Assembly: GCA_020744425.1 (NCBI GenBank)
Contig: JAGMUV010000005.1
Coordinates: 2,728,001 to 2,792,000, forward strand
Length of the DNA stretch: 64,000 bases
Reading direction: 5' to 3'
DNA from: Dactylonectria macrodidyma
Lineage: Eukaryota; Ascomycota; Sordariomycetes; Hypocreales; Nectriaceae
Part shown: in pieces, positions 11,729 to 23,377 of the stretch
Numbering within the stretch: the first letter of the stretch is position 1
Layout of the letters: every line of letters starts with the position of its first letter
The notes under the pieces: model-generated
What the model saw: the letters and a program-made list of their open reading frames with translations, nothing else
Told to the model about the DNA's origin: nothing
The model's database searches: none
Position numbers and translations under genes: made by a program

Positions 11729-13570
11729 AGTAGAATGACAAAACTCGGTGGGTTTTGGTCACTGGTGGAAATCACATACAGACTTGCGTCTGTCGCTGTG
11801 GTTGCCCTCTTTTTGCCCTTAACGCCGTACTTCTTGATCAGTTTTTTCTTATCTCAGCAAGGTATCCGTTTGAATATATGAAACCTCTGTTCAGCCTCTT
11901 CCTGCGAGAATCGTTCGAGGACGAGCCGGCGTCACCTCTCCCTTACCTCTCTCCTCAAGGATATACCAAAGCGCTTCACCTAACATGTACGCCATGTCTG
12001 CCTCACGCTGCCTCTCCGCGCCAAGGGTCCAAGGACAGTAGTATTCTGATTCGGCGTAATCACAATGGGTAGGCCGTTTTTGTATTGGGATCGGGCGGCC
12101 CCTGAATTCGAGGTAGCGTCGAGGGCAGATGCGCGAATCGTTATCATCTCGCTCGGGGTGCTATTGGATGAGACGCGACGTAAACCAAGTAAGATAGGAA
12201 TCCTAATCCCCTTCTTCTCTCCAGACAAGAAAAAGCTGGCAATCCGTAGACTGGAGTAGAAATGCGTCTTCGAGATCCAGACGTAAAATTAGGTCAAGGT
12301 TGGCGGATCGCCATGCTCAGCTGAAGTGGCAGATCAAACTCGCCTGTCTGGCGCATCAGCGAGCTGAGTGTCACATTCCCACGCGACTACTTCGAACTCC
12401 ATATCGATTAGTTCCACCATCTTTCGAAGCTGGACTAGCCCTAGGAGTCAAGATGTATACATCTGTTCCAACTGGAACATTGCTGTTGGCATCAACGGAG
12501 GTAGGCGGAAATTCTGAGCTTGTTTGCCCCATCCCCCAGCATGCGCAAGCTCTCCACCACTTGTAGCATGATGCATCACTTGGAAAGATATCCTGGTTGA
12601 CCTGAAATCTCCGATACTGCCACGGGGCGGAACTCACTCGCAGAGATTGGCAGGATTGTCCGTCAGTAGTGCCATGAGGAGCCCGGAAGCAGGGGCTATC
12701 TAGCTAGGGCGTTGATCCCACCCACGAACGGTGGGACACTGGTCAATATCAGCCATGTCGAGCGTGACATGGGCCGCCGGGGAGGCGAGAAACCCGGTAA
12801 TCTCCTCCGATGAGCCGGATCGATCCGCACTCTTTCTCGTGTTATAGCCACGGGGTGTGCCCAGCGCCGTGGGGGGCCCAGCTCCATCAGCACGCCATTC
12901 GATCAGGACGACGGGGATCTCGAGCTCCAAAGGAGCAGGAGATCCGTAGCCAGCTTGGTGGCAAATCTCGACCCGTTAGGTGAGAGAGGGTCCACTGCGT
13001 GCTATGTCTTTCCGGACTAACATGATCATCAGTAGCTTGGAAGGCATTGTGACCGGCATGAAGAGCTTTGGGGAGAATTACATTGGAGGTAGATCCATGG
13101 AAATTCATCTTAGTAGTATGAGCAGAGAGTTAGTCTTATTATGTCCAGTCTTACCTCATTGTATGAAAGTAAATGAGATTGTACTGTAGAGAGTCCTCGT
13201 AACAACCAAGCTCAATTCTGGGCCAAATGTCTAACTGTAGGGTAGGGAGATAATGTCTACATCACCCGAATACTTTTTTCTATATCGCAGGCTCAAGCTT
13301 TTGAGGCAGTTCAACGAATTTTTATTATAAAATATGTTTATTTCGCCGTTTCGGGGACTCCTCAATTCATTTTGTCGAGTTTCGTCCACTCGAAAACCTG
13401 TTCTTTGTTGATTTGATGCGGACTGGAACACATCCAGAGCATCTGAACTTGTGACTTGCTGATAGATGGATTCCGAAAACGAACGGCGCTTTCCCATAAC
13501 AGCCTGTGGTAGACCAGTTTGTCCTGGCGAATGTTCCCTCAGGTGGTGCAACATTGTGTCATGTACAATA

Positions 13571-13795
13571 CGAATGGTCCAGGTATGGAAGCTTGTGAAA
13601 GCGGATCTTCGGGACCCGAATACAGAACCTGCGTTGCTGGATGGCACCGCAACCGGGCAATTACAAAGGACCCGGAATCCAAATGCGGAACTTGCATTAT
13701 GGAGAATCGTGACAGGCCAAGATCATGGACCCGGAACCTGAATACAGTACCTGCGTTGTTATGGAGTCACCGGAACGGGCCCAATGCCAAAGACC
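13571..13795. repeat. degenerate ~56-65 bp tandem repeat
   Basis: Three clear units start with GGACCCG at about 13612, 13668 and 13727, each followed by a variant of AATACAGAACCTGCGTTG and then by A/C-rich sequence ending near CAAAG. A weaker unit precedes them. Units one and three are most alike, and the middle unit differs at many positions and in length. It is open in one plus frame (13519-13995), but no protein family is recognisable. Confidence 0.6.
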
Positions 13796-14312
13796 ACTCG
13801 CTCCCTGCCGAAAGACGGACCGATAGTCATGCGGTCTTTGATGGGCGGCTGCAAATGCAAGGCTGGTGCCTCCATGGCACAATGATTCGCTCGTTGGCAG
13901 GTCGAGCTGCCCCCGCTTGCCAAGTCTTGAAGAAATTGCACTCAAGTGACCATGAGCCCGTGCTCTACTTCCCTGCTGGCCCGAGAATTATCTGATTGAT
14001 AAGATGAAAAAGATGCGAACAGGGTGCTTTTGCGGGATATGTTCTGTCAAAAGTGCAACAAGGGAGCATGGCCCTGTCCGGTTGGGATACGATGCTCCGA
14101 TGCAGAAAAGCCCAATGCCCTTCCACGAGGCGGCACATCGATCCACCTCAGGGCTGATCTCCCGATGGGAGGAAGAAAAAGTTCCACGGCAAAAAAACCT
14201 GACCAGGGCCTGGCAAACGTGGACAAGGGCCCAAATCGAAGAAACCATGTGCGTGCTTTTCGAACCCCCTGGTCCGCCGTTATCAATCTACCAGGATTAT
14301 CAATCTGCCAGT

Positions 14313-14326
14313 GGGGGGGGGGGGGG
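14313..14326 (+). repeat. poly-G tract (14 G)
   Basis: An uninterrupted run of 14 guanines in non-coding sequence. It could form a G-quadruplex and its length may be unreliable in assembly. Confidence 0.9.
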
Positions 14327-16072
14327 TTCCCTTGGCCGCACGGCTGTTGGATCGGAATCGTCGGGCCCTCCGCTCTTTCAAAAACTGGGCTTTGGAAAAG
14401 GATCAACCGATGATTAGCAGACCAAGAGCAGATTTAAACCATGCTTGCAGCTTGCAACGGTGGACGTGCTTCGTTAGTTGCTTCGTTAGACCAGTTTGTC
14501 ACTCTCCACAGTGGCGCCCTCGATAGCATCAGCTAGTTCCTTGTCACTCCACGTGGAATCCGCGGTCATGGTTCTCATTCAAACTGTTCGTCTTTACGGA
14601 GAGAGAGAGACGGCGTTTGACGTGGAATTGGGATTTCATTCCAGGGCATTGAAGCCGCTTGACCATGGCCCATGGCACGCATGGATGAGCATCCCCCATG
14701 CCAATCCTTGGCCGCCGACCTCGGAGCACGTCCATGGGCAGTCCGATTCTCCGATATTCCCGAGTGTGCGAATTATCGAATTGAATAGGCAAAGTCAAAT
14801 TAACCTCTAGGTTAACCCTTACCGGTTGTAGCATAAACCCCGACCACTTCACCTGAAGCCAAGAAGCCTTAAGCAGTATGGCCTCACCACCCATAATAAG
14901 CGTTAGAGTCTTGGCCTTCCTTCAAAGCTGTCTTTGCCCAGCTTGTGCTGTCACACTAACACCTTAACATACCTACAGAGTATCTCGTGAACCCCCCTCC
15001 CCCTCCAGCGGATCCGGTCAGGGATTGATAGTGAACCACTCCACTAACTAATTGTTTCTTTGCCTTCGTATATCTGATTTTCTCCATTCCAAGACCAGGT
15101 ACCCGTAATTATTCACTGATTGATAAGATTTTCTCCCGAGCAGTGGCACCACGAACTCCATCTACGCTTCCGCGCTCTCGTCTACCGCTACGCCGAATGG
15201 GATGAAGGATACCCGCGAGCATCCTCGCGATTCACGGGAGCCGCGAGTTCCGCCACCGCCTCCAGTATGGCCTGGGATTAGGGATCTTGGCGCCCCAACC
15301 GTGCCATGGCCAGGGGGTGGTGACCCATGGCATTGTGGGATAGGTGGTTGGTGCAGCCTTAACGGCGCCCAGGGTCTAAGAAGCTGCTTGTGTATTGGCA
15401 GATCCGGTTTCCGGCCTCGGTTCGCTGACCATCCTTGGACACGCGCCTTGGCCATTGATTGGCCTTGAGTCAGAATCCCTCCACCAAAAGAACCAGCGTT
15501 TACCAATACATGACTTGCGAGACCTGGCAAGTGGTGGCTACACTGCAGTAGAGGATGCTACAGTGCATGCCCGCTACGGGTGCGACTGTGACCCAAAGAA
15601 AGAGAGTTTGCCAAGAGTCTTGGGGCGCCATTGATGGCTGTGACCTTCCTTAGGTGTGTGCTTACTGCTCACCTTGACATTAGCAACGCTACATCAGTGT
15701 ATGGACTCGCAAGGTGGATTCTGTCCCAGGTGAAGGAATGCAGCAAGTGCATAGTTTGGAAGACTTTGATTCGACAGCTGAAATTCAAGTATGGCCATTT
15801 GATAGATACATTCAAAAACTCAGATAGAAATTCAGTGCTCATACAGATGGAAGTTCACGATAGACAGAGAGAATATATTTGGTTCAGTTGTCATAAATAT
15901 CATTTGCTACCTAACTACCAGAAATCCTTCATTAAGCATCATACATGATTCCATTCCCGTGTCTCTTGCTAGCCACCAACTCCTAGTTGAATTCCAGGAT
16001 CTAGGAAACCAACCAAAGCGTTGTAGTAACTAGTGCCTCAGATACCTAAACCCCATTGCCCTTGCCTTGCTC

Positions 16073-17185
16073 TCAAGGCATATCCTGAAGCTGAACACTG
16101 TTCTGCGATGTAGAGTTCTTGTTGGTGGCAAACTCGTGGTTACGAGCGCTGTTCTCCATGCGGGCGATGCGCTCTGTGCGGGCCTTTTGCTGGCGGCGGC
16201 GCCAGAGCAAGAAGGCACCCGCGAGGATCAGACCAACACCGGCGACGGAACCGACGACGATACCGGCAATGGCGCCGCCACCGAGCTTCTTGGAGCCGGA
16301 GCTTTCGGAGGTGTCGAGCTTGGTAGAGCCGTGAGTCGAGGTGGAGCTGCTGGAACCGGCGGTGGTGCTGGAGTCGGACGAGTCGTCGTCGTCGTCGTCG
16401 CCGTCCTCAACCCTCCAGGTAGCGGTCGAAGTCGGGTTCACCGTTGCACCAGCCGCCTTATCGTCCTGACCGGGCTCGGTGGCGTTGAAGCAAGGGATAG
16501 CAAAGTCAAAGTCTGACTCGTCGACAAAGACAACGTCGGCGCACGCGTAAAAGGTCTGGTTGTGGGGGGCATCCCAGTCAGCCTTGTAGATGATCTGGAA
16601 CGTTGCCTTGCCGCCGGCAGAGGCGGAACCGGTCAGGTCGCCAGTGTCAATGCAGGTGTGGCCTGGGTTGAGATCGGCGATGCTCTGCTCCTCGATCAGG
16701 GTGCTGAAGTCATCGTTGGATGTGGGATCTATTGTTTAAAGAGGAAGTTTGAGTTATTAACTGTTCCAAGAGTTGTTGCGGCTGAAAAATAGTCTAAACG
16801 AGCCGCAAAAGGGAAGAGAATAGTCGGTTTACTAACCCTCAGAGTAGGAAATGCTAATCTTGGCGTTGTAGTAGTCGTCCTGACCGACAAGCGCAAGAGC
16901 ACCACCGGCTGGTATCTTATTAGTAACTAACGCAAACAACTTATGAGTTGATACTCGGGAAATATGCTACTCACTCAGAGGAAACTCTGTTCGGTTGCCA
17001 GCACCAGCACTGGAGCCGCAGGGAGACTTGTTGTCCATATCTCCAGACCAGACACGATCCGTCGGCCACATAAAGGCGGCCGGACCCATCTCGTCATCAG
17101 TCACGCTGGACGTCTCATCGTCATCGGCCGGGCGGCTGACGGCGATGGTGGCCAGGGCAAGGACTAGCAGATTCGTCTTCAACAT
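16073..17185 (-). CDS. BIM1-like (copper-acquisition-factor-like) domain protein, membrane-anchored
   Basis: Exons 17185-16975, 16908-16837 and 16728-16073 encode 312 residues; introns are 66 and 108 bp. Residues 1-18 form a signal peptide. An extracellular domain with the pattern GPAAFMWPTDRVW...PCGS and later DWDAPHNQTFYACADV resembles the fungal BIM1-like/LPMO-related (X325) domain, with N-glycosylation sites and paired cysteines. A Ser/Thr/Asp-rich stalk, one membrane helix (about residues 243-270), an Arg-rich stop-transfer and a short cytoplasmic tail follow. X325 proteins studied for copper binding start the mature chain with His; here the chain continues with an acidic DDDETSS leader, so canonical Cu(II) binding through an N-terminal His is doubtful. 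A role at the cell surface is inferred. The family assignment rests on remembered motifs, not a search. Confidence 0.75.
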
Positions 17186-18305
17186 GGTGGCTTGGGTGTT
17201 GTTGAGTGCACGGGGGCGTAACTTGTAATGAAACAGTCAATGCAGGCGAAATGAATCGAGGAGGGATGGGGGAAGAAAAGGGGCATGCACAAGTCGGCAA
17301 GGCGTCAAGATATACTGCAAAATCCGACTGCGACCAGCCACGGGCGAAAGAAAGTGAGCCACCCACACCTCACCTGCGATGCCACACGCCATTTGCCAAC
17401 AGTCATCCCACGCTGGATGCTCCGCGCTGGAACTTTGCAGGCTGCATGCTGGTTGCACCGGTTCTGCTCGGCCGGGAAGAATGCGAGGCTACAGTACGTA
17501 CAGTACCTATACAGTAGTGTAGTACTACGTACTCTCTGATGGTTGGCAGACTTGATCTAGAGAGCCATTAACCGGCTTGTCCTAACGGGCCTCGGCCTAG
17601 CGCTGCCGAAACCGGTTATTCGCTCAAGTGTATTGGCTTGGCTGCTCCAACGAGCGTGAGGCCGCGGGTCTCGTATACGAACCTAATCAGATCATCTGAT
17701 AAGATTAGATGGGCCCTCTCGGAGAGTGCTAGGATACCTAGCCAACCGTCCAGGGCTTCCAAGTCTCCAGAATTAAGCTTGCCAGTCACAGGTCTGAGCG
17801 CTGAAGACCCTTGAAGACCCCCATCACGACCCACCCACACTCGTCCGTCCTTGACTCTCGAGGCCCATCGTCTGCTCCGGCACAAGACCCCCAGACGGGT
17901 TACTGCTGCTCCGCTCTCACCATTCTCACCGGCGCATCGCTGCTCTTGGTATCAGCTCATGTGTGGCACTATTTCGGCAGGTCCATTCCAGGGTTCCAAG
18001 GCCCACTGCAACCTGTCAAGGTTTCGCCTGTCCGAGATCTTGACTTACACCCACATGAACATGGTTCTGCATTGCGCTCAGTCTTTGCCGCTCTGGGGTT
18101 AGGAGGAGTAGCTAAACGAGCTCAAGCATAAGTCAACGTGGGAAGGGGATGTCGCGAACCCGAGTATATAAGAGCTGCCATCATCTCACCATTGGCGTCC
18201 CTTTCCGATCTTCAGCCAGTTCAAGCCAAGCACAGTCCTCCACAACTCCTTCGTTTTACCCAGTCAATTCAAACCAACTTCGGTTGCAATTCTCTCGCTA
18301 TCAAG
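17186..18305. other. intergenic region between two divergent surface-protein genes
   Basis: About 1.1 kb separating the divergent BIM1-like and GPI-anchored genes, so it contains both promoters. A TATA box for the right-hand gene is at 18165. There is a GTAC-rich run at about 17493-17530. The minus frame at 17885-17616 has no recognisable homologue and I do not call it. Confidence 0.5.
18165..18171 (+). promoter_or_regulatory. TATA box of the GPI-anchored protein gene
   Basis: TATATAA is 141 bases upstream of the ATG at 18306, nearly the same spacing as at the subtilisin gene. A C-rich pyrimidine leader follows, typical of highly expressed fungal genes. Confidence 0.6.
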
Positions 18306-19251
18306 ATGCGCTCATCCATTGTCTACTCTCTTTTGGCCTCGGCCCCCTTTGTGGCCGCCATCCAGCGCCGCTGGGACTACCCCGAAGGCGTCCCTGCTCT
18401 GGAGAGACGCCAGGAGCCTGGTACTCCCCGCTATGAGTGCCACGAGAACTGCGGTATGTATACGATTACTTGATATCAAGCCGTCAACCTTGGGGAATCC
18501 CAACTGACGTCTCTGACTCCAGGTCTCCTCATCACCCTTGGTCGCACGGAGGGCTACTGTGACAACGATGAGTGGAACACCCGATACGATGCCTGCATGA
18601 TCTGCGCCAACACCTTCGAGATCTGGGTCTTCTACAGCAACAGCGTCACTGCCCTGGCCGAGGAGTGTGGTCTCTCGCCCACCCCTAGCCCCTCCGGTTG
18701 GGTTGCCTCTTCCACCGTCGCTGAGGTTGAGTCTTCCACCTCTGCCGTCGCCGTTACCACCTCTGCCGCCGCCGAGACCACCGCTCCCGGCTCCGACGAG
18801 ACCACTGCCCCCGGCTCTGGTGAGACCTCTGCCCCCGGTGGTGATGAGACTACCGCCCCCGGCTCCGACGAGACCTCCGCTCCCGGCTCCGACTCTACCG
18901 CTACCTCTGCCGGTCAACCCGCCGAGACCTCCGGTGCCTCCGTGGCCACCACCTTCTCCACCGCCGCTCAGGGAAGCAAATCTGCCTCCGAGTCCGCCGC
19001 CGCCGCCACCGAGACCGACTCTGCTGCTACCCACACCTCCGGCGGCTCTCTTGGCACCGTTGGCGTTACTGTATGTATTGCCTGGCTCTGGATTCACCTA
19101 CAATAGACATGGACTCCTAACCTGCCTTGCTCTCCAGCCTACCAACGCCTACGCCACTCCCTCCACCATCATCTCCAACGGCGCCGCCAAGAACTTCGGA
19201 TTCGGCGCTGCCTTCGGTGCCGCCGCCGTTGCCATGGCTGCCGTCTACTAA
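18306..19251 (+). CDS. secreted GPI-anchored Ser/Thr-rich surface protein
   Basis: Exons 18306-18453, 18523-19070 and 19138-19251 (introns 69 and 67 bp) encode 269 residues. Residues 1-18 are a signal peptide. A compact domain (about residues 45-100) with the pattern CHxxCGxLI, YCDNDEW, CMICA and EECGL carries evenly spaced cysteines; I recall it as a common uncharacterised fungal surface domain. It is followed by a Ser/Thr/Pro region with five eight-residue repeats of the TTAPGSDE type. The C-terminus has a small-residue omega region (SNGAAKN) and a hydrophobic tail ending in VY, which fits GPI attachment to membrane or wall. Molecular function is unknown; a structural or adhesive wall role is inference. 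The long G-rich frame on the opposite strand is a composition artefact. Confidence 0.85.
18777..18896 (+). repeat. five 24 bp coding tandem repeats
   Basis: Five head-to-tail units each encode T(T/S)APG(S/G)(D/G)(E/S). They differ mainly at third codon positions and at residues 2, 6, 7 and 8. They lie in the Ser/Thr-rich stalk of the GPI-anchored protein, and copy-number change would alter stalk length without a frameshift. Confidence 0.9.
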
Positions 19252-21774
19252 TTTACTCATGATGGTAATGGTGATGATTGATGGACCCAACTGCGACTAA
19301 GTTCAGCATTGTACAATAGCTGTTACATGTACCCAGAGCGTGACACTAGTGCGCATGGGACCAAGGAAATAATTAATTAGACGCGGCACTATTTTCAATT
19401 CTAAGGAGGAAATTCAATCATGTGGAAGTAATGAGAGCGTTGCCTAATATATAATGTGTGCATCAACCCCTGTTTATAACTGTTGGATGCTCGTGAAGTA
19501 GAAGCCGCCATGAAATGGAATATCTCAAACTAATTACATACAGCTTCGTAGCAAGGTGAAAATTTGACTTGGAATATGTAGTCCGTTATATTATATCATT
19601 GGCCTAGGAAGTCATGTGAGTGATGTAGTTCAACAGGGCAAGCCGACAAACAAGTCAGCCACAAGACTCATCGGGCACAGAGCAAGAAAAACGCGTGCCT
19701 ATGACAGACAGATGAAAGACAAAGGGGGATGCCAGAGATGAGTTGCCTTGGCGAAGATAATATTTGAAATCAGTCGGTTGCTATCCACCTCCGTTCCTCA
19801 GTCTGTTTGTACGTAGTTCCTTTTGAGTAGTATGTACCTTGCTCGGATGTGCCACTTTTAGCAGTGTTCCTGTATAGGCGTCATAGTTTCACAATACCAG
19901 GGGCACTACATTCGTAATTGAAACTGACTTGGTTTAGAAAATCCATGAGAAATCAATGTACAGAATTCGGCCCATGAGAGGAGCGAAATCGGGCAAAGTA
20001 ACCGAGTCGTCCCCGTCTGTAACCCAGTGTAATTGCCCTACCAGACTGTGGAAAACGACACTCGAATCTGCGACAAAAAGAAAGAGGTCTAGGCAACTTG
20101 AGCCTTACGCCACTGGTTGTGGCTCACAAAGCAGTATGTCATGTTGGTGTTTTCCATGCGATAACCTAAAGGACTTCGAAAAATAGCCTGGTAAGGTGGT
20201 CAGAGCCGATTGTGAGCAATTTCTGCTTTGATGTCACTCGAAGTTGGAAACTGCTACGGTCATATGCCATACTGGTCACCTTCGTCCCTCGGCGAGGAGT
20301 CCTTGAAGCTGATTATTGTGAGAGCGCCTCTATATTCTTACGCACAGCTTATTAAAAGTAAGCTGGATCCCAAAATCCCAGTGCAGCACAATCTCTTTGA
20401 CATCTTATTCTCCAGCGACGATGGAAGTGGCATACCTTTGCCAGTACAAACTCAGCTGGTAGAACACGATAGAGCTTCGAAACCTGCCTCGTGCGCGAGG
20501 ACCTCTATCTATCCCGTATCAACTTGCTGTGCTGGCTATTCTGATATATTACCTACCTTTGCCACACGAGGGACACTGATGTTATCTTGAAATTCTGGCA
20601 TAGCTACATTAAATGGCCCGTTCTCGCCTTCGCAAACATTACCACATTGCTGATAGCAATGTAAGTTGCATAGCAGCTGATTTTCTGTCTCTCAGACGGC
20701 CCATTCTTGCATGTAAGCAGATGGATTGTGTCGTCGTCTCGTTGATAATCATGGAATTTCTCTTCGTTCTCGTCTTCCATGCCGGCGTGTCAATTTTTGG
20801 GGATTTCTTTTTGGATGGCTGAGGAGGAAACAATCATAGGTCGCGATGTCTCTCAATCTCTGCCAAAACACTTGGAATTATTGGCCAACTTAATTCACTT
20901 CCCTTTTCTGCATCTTGCCTAACATAGCGTATTTCCCAACATTAATATGTCCGAAGCATATTCGTAATTACCTTATTGAAGGTTAAATTCTGCACTGTTA
21001 GTTATCTATGTCTCTAGTCGCTAAGTTGTCGGTAAGCGCTCCAATATGCATTGGCATCATATTGGATGGTATCGCTGCTGCCGCGGGAGCATGGTACTGT
21101 GTTTGACATTTAACTCCATCCCAGGTCAACGAACCTTACCAAAACAAAATAAGCTTGACTGCCTGCACTAGTACGTGGTTCAACAGCCCATATAAGCATA
21201 CAACGGAGGCCAAATGTACGAAGCGCGAAAGACGAAGACAACCCTGGCCATGCACTACGCCGGAGTCTTCATTTTGTGCTAAAAAAAACTCGTGAGTTGT
21301 GCAATGAAGATTGGCACGAAAGTCTCCAAGGTTTTCTTCTGAGTTCATGGTGTGTTTCTACTCATCAAGGTTTGCCAATTTCAGAACTTCAACCGTTGGA
21401 AACTGGGTTTATTAAGATAGTGTCAAGTGGGCTTTGTTGGTTGACTCTCATAGCAGTGTTTTAATATGGGAAAGTATAGCGTCGAGGTTAATTCTGGTAA
21501 GGAAGGTGTATTCTTGGTACTATATATGATAACCTGCTTCCAGAGTCGAGGCTTCCTACCTAGTCAATCCAATCACCCAATTCTTGCCAACTACCTGCTG
21601 AAGCAACACTTCTCACAGTTACCCATCTTACGTGTTCCTGCCCTCCTTGCAGAAACCTACCAACTCCCATCGGTCCCAACTCATTCAAGGGTGAGTTGCT
21701 GGCACAGCCAATCCCAACTCTCAACTACCATTATCGAATAATCATTCACATTCTCATCTCTTATCAACAAAACA
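19252..21774. other. intergenic, AT-richer, no supported gene
   Basis: About 2.5 kb, noticeably more AT-rich than the flanks, with only short unrelated frames. The first 100 bases fit the 3' end of the GPI-protein gene. The last 150 bases, C/A-rich and ending AACAAAACA before the ATG, fit the leader of the next gene. Confidence 0.5.
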
Positions 21775-22734
21775 ATGGACCTCGACCCCAACGGTTTCCC
21801 AGTTCCGGCTTCGCCTTCCAACCAAGCGCAATGGATGCCTCAGACTCATGTCCATCAGCCTCATATCCACCAACACCATGTCCCCCATTTCCACCTCTGC
21901 GGCTGCACCTACCTCACCGACACATTCTTCCACGACCACGTCATGTGGCCTGCTCAATGCCAATTCCCACGCTACCACTTCACGCCGTTCAAGTACGTCG
22001 GTAACTACGAGCCCGACGCCGACTGGCCGGCGCGAGAACCCAGCATACCAAGTCACAGAACGATGGCGCCCGCCAAATCAGCTTTTTTGACTTGGACAGG
22101 GGTGAAGAAAACAGTCAGGTTCGTGGAAGGAGATTTGGCACGCTGCGCGGAGACGGGCAAGCCTGTGCCGCCTCCTCAGGACCCGAGGAGGGCACGACGC
22201 CGCTGGTTCCATGCCAACGCATGTCTTGCGCTAGCTAATAGCGTGGCATTCCCACTGGAAGAGCAAGCAGAGCAACTTCCATGGCAACCACCCCCAACCG
22301 ACTGGGATCTATTCATGTTTACCTTCCAGGACATGGAAGTCGAGAAGAACCTCCGTGACGCAGGCTTGACAGGCCACCAGCAGACGATCGACGCCATCGT
22401 CCGGGGCATCCTTGACCTGCTCATGTTCGTGAACACGAACAAGGCCCCGGGGACAAAAAAGCTCATCGACCTAGTGAACCGCAAGGTGACGTACGAGGGC
22501 ATGGTTGGAAGCTACACAGGCGACGAGTTGATCTTTGCCGAGCGTGCCTGGTCGCATACTGTCATACCACTTAGTCGATACGCAAATCCCTCGACGGCCA
22601 TGTCATACTGTTGGACGACGCCTCCGGCGGCGTACATGGTTGGCGACAACGCAATTACTCGAGGGTTGATAAGTGAGAAAACTCGACAAAGAATCCTTCA
22701 GGAATACGAAACCGATAAGAGAACCACTGTATAA
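21775..22734 (+). CDS. hypothetical protein with His-rich N-terminus
   Basis: An intronless frame of 319 codons with a good start context (AAAACA before ATG). The first 75 residues are rich in Pro, His and aromatic residues with alternating HxHxH patterns (VHQPHIHQHHVPHFH) and a CGC motif. The middle is basic (DPRRARRRW). The C-terminal half is a mixed, probably helical globular region with no signal peptide or membrane segment. I recognise no domain. The histidines could bind metal, but nothing shows this. Frame length, codon-like composition and the promoter-like leader support a real gene. It could be an orphan or lineage-restricted gene; the tRNA downstream gives no functional clue. Confidence 0.65.
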   Translation: MDLDPNGFPVPASPSNQAQWMPQTHVHQPHIHQHHVPHFHLCGCTYLTDTFFHDHVMWPAQCQFPRYHFTPFKYVGNYEPDADWPAREPSIPSHRTMAPAKSAFLTWTGVKKTVRFVEGDLARCAETGKPVPPPQDPRRARRRWFHANACLALANSVAFPLEEQAEQLPWQPPPTDWDLFMFTFQDMEVEKNLRDAGLTGHQQTIDAIVRGILDLLMFVNTNKAPGTKKLIDLVNRKVTYEGMVGSYTGDELIFAERAWSHTVIPLSRYANPSTAMSYCWTTPPAAYMVGDNAITRGLISEKTRQRILQEYETDKRTTV

Positions 22735-23294
22735 GTAGAATTGAGGAGCTGTCAGCAGTTGTGCCATACTCTTCTAAATAATATTCTTAACAGTATGGCC
22801 CCCAGGAGGGTTGCACAAGTACTTGCGGAGGTAGCCCAGTCTCATCACCGCGGAAGTGGACATCTAATGTATAATGGGGTTGTTTTATTCTCGTAGGGGA
22901 GCTACACTGGACGATAATCATGTTCAAGATGGAAATGAATAAAACTCACTATGTTTGTTGTTGCAAGACAACTGAAGCTCTCATGATCGATCATCTACGT
23001 TTTGACTGATGCTGCCTGACTGAGTGCAGGCCCGTTGTCTCAATTCAGCAACCTGCAGAGAGGTCCGAGCGCAGCCTAACAGGTATAAGAAGACCAGGGA
23101 AGTCCCTGAAAAACTCGCAACAGAAGTGGGCCCTTGTCCATCAGAAAATTTCTGCGGCTAATCAAGGACCCTCCAAAGAAAAAAATCGGCATTTTTTTCT
23201 TCACCTCGCATGACGGGGCGCCGCCCCCCCCTCCCCCGTATAACGCAAAACTGCAGTGCCACAATCATCACAAGTCGAACACGATCATGATTGA
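22735..23294. other. intergenic before tRNA
   Basis: About 560 bases between the orphan gene and the tRNA. No coding signal or repeat seen apart from a short C-run near 23224-23234. Confidence 0.5.
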
Positions 23295-23377
23295 GCCCGG
23301 TTAGCTCAATCGGTAGAGCGTGAGACTCTTACGAGTACGCAATCTCAAGGTTGCGGGTTCGACCCCCGCATCGGGCT
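23295..23377 (+). tRNA. tRNA-Lys (anticodon CTT) with a 10-base intron
   Basis: The cloverleaf is readable. The 7 bp acceptor stem GCCCGGT pairs with ATCGGGC, and the D arm is TAGCTCAATCGGTAGAGC. Anticodon stem TGAGA/TCTCA has loop CTCTTAA when a 10-base insert after position 37 (about 23332-23341) is removed. The T arm is TGCGGGTTCGACCCCCGCA, with discriminator T at 23377. Anticodon CTT (23328-23330) reads AAG. A T-run directly after (23377-23380) is the expected Pol III terminator, and internal A and B boxes are intact. An intron at this position is normal for nuclear eukaryotic tRNA genes. Confidence 0.95.

Larger units (their letters stand above)
11729..16072. other. gene-poor tract with low-complexity repeats
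   Basis: About 4.3 kb with no supported gene. Open frames of 100-160 codons overlap on both strands and lack conserved motifs or splice logic. The tract contains the degenerate tandem repeat at 13571-13795 and a G14 run at 14313. It may hold decayed sequence like the adjoining pseudogene, but I could not identify a source. Confidence 0.5.

Noticed and set aside
13519..13995. 158-codon plus frame over the tandem repeat
   Set aside because: Its length is explained by the repeat, and no homologous domain or promoter is recognisable.
18312..19097. 261-codon Gly-rich frame on the minus strand
   Set aside because: It is the exact antisense of the GPI-anchored protein's Ser/Thr/Pro-coding repeats, and its composition follows from that codon usage.
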